Source: Anoplopoma fimbria (lineage: Eukaryota; Chordata; Actinopteri; Perciformes; Anoplopomatidae). From it: a DNA stretch of 64,000 nt. The stretch is from positions 18,161,421-18,225,420 of the forward strand of contig NC_072462.1 of NCBI RefSeq assembly GCF_027596085.1, read 5' to 3'. Shown piece by piece: positions 63,905-64,000 of the stretch. The notes under the pieces are model-generated. The model saw only the letters and a program-made list of their open reading frames with translations. It made no database searches and was not told where the DNA came from. Within the stretch, counting starts at the first letter, position 1; each line of letters begins with the position of its first letter. A program made the translations under genes and the position numbers.

Positions 63905-64000
63905 TCCATAGTCACACTAGCAGCTCTGTCTGGTGCTTTGAGCCAAATGCTAATGTCAGCATGCTAACATGCTCACAATGACAATGCTAACATGCTGATC
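63905..64000 (+). repeat. teleost interspersed repeat, runs off the window
   Basis: cactagcagctctgtctggt followed by catgctaacatgctcacaat and aatgctaacatgctgat is the start of the family seen at 14630-14960. The rest lies beyond the window. Confidence 0.6.

Noticed and set aside
46206..64000. Search for fzd10, piwil1 or a second TMEM132 gene
   Set aside because: No Frizzled, PAZ/PIWI or TMEM132 sequence blocks were recognised on either strand.

Overview
The window is vertebrate nuclear DNA, almost certainly from a teleost fish. Short exons lie in long AT-rich introns with GT...AG borders. The encoded proteins are vertebrate synaptic and neural families. Long CA/GT arrays are frequent, and the interspersed repeats are of types common in ray-finned fish: tRNA-derived SINEs, a Tc1-like transposon end, and a pogo-like deletion derivative. 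No bacterial, phage or CRISPR-like structure is present.

Layout, all on the + strand. (1) About 400-6957: the 3' part of rimbp2 (RIM-binding protein 2). Seven supported coding segments carry the second and third SH3 domains and two alternative C-terminal exons. The 5' part of the gene lies upstream of the window. (2) About 6958-17770: rimbp2 3' untranslated sequence, then an intergenic stretch with microsatellites, a full-length tRNA-derived SINE (16563-16931) and a self-complementary AAT/ATT array (16932-17300). (3) 17774-45184, with 3' UTR to about 46205: a complete ten-exon TMEM132-family gene. The joined exons give one open frame of 1,214 codons. Protein similarity places it in the TMEM132B/C/D group, and the order and orientation after rimbp2 fit TMEM132D. 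Its introns carry a second SINE, a Tc1-like fragment, a 555-bp transposon-like block, rearranged teleost repeats and long CA/GT arrays. (4) About 46206-64000: no gene I can support. It holds microsatellites, one weak candidate first exon (52965-52985), a 686-bp pogo/Tigger-like deletion derivative with TA target duplication (62447-63132), and the start of another interspersed repeat at the right edge.

The two genes share no pathway step visible here, but both act at neurons. RIM-BP2 is a cytosolic active-zone scaffold coupling RIM and calcium channels. TMEM132 proteins are single-pass membrane proteins with adhesion-type ectodomains. Their adjacency looks like conserved vertebrate synteny (human 12q24.33), with a much shorter gap than in human and no FZD10 or PIWIL1 recognised between them.

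I found no clearly undescribed system. The most useful second looks are the alternative 3' ends of rimbp2, the divergent stalk and tail of the TMEM132 protein, the GU array directly after its stop codon, the pogo-like element, and a perfect 14-bp hairpin in intron 2 to 3 sequence (28249-28281).
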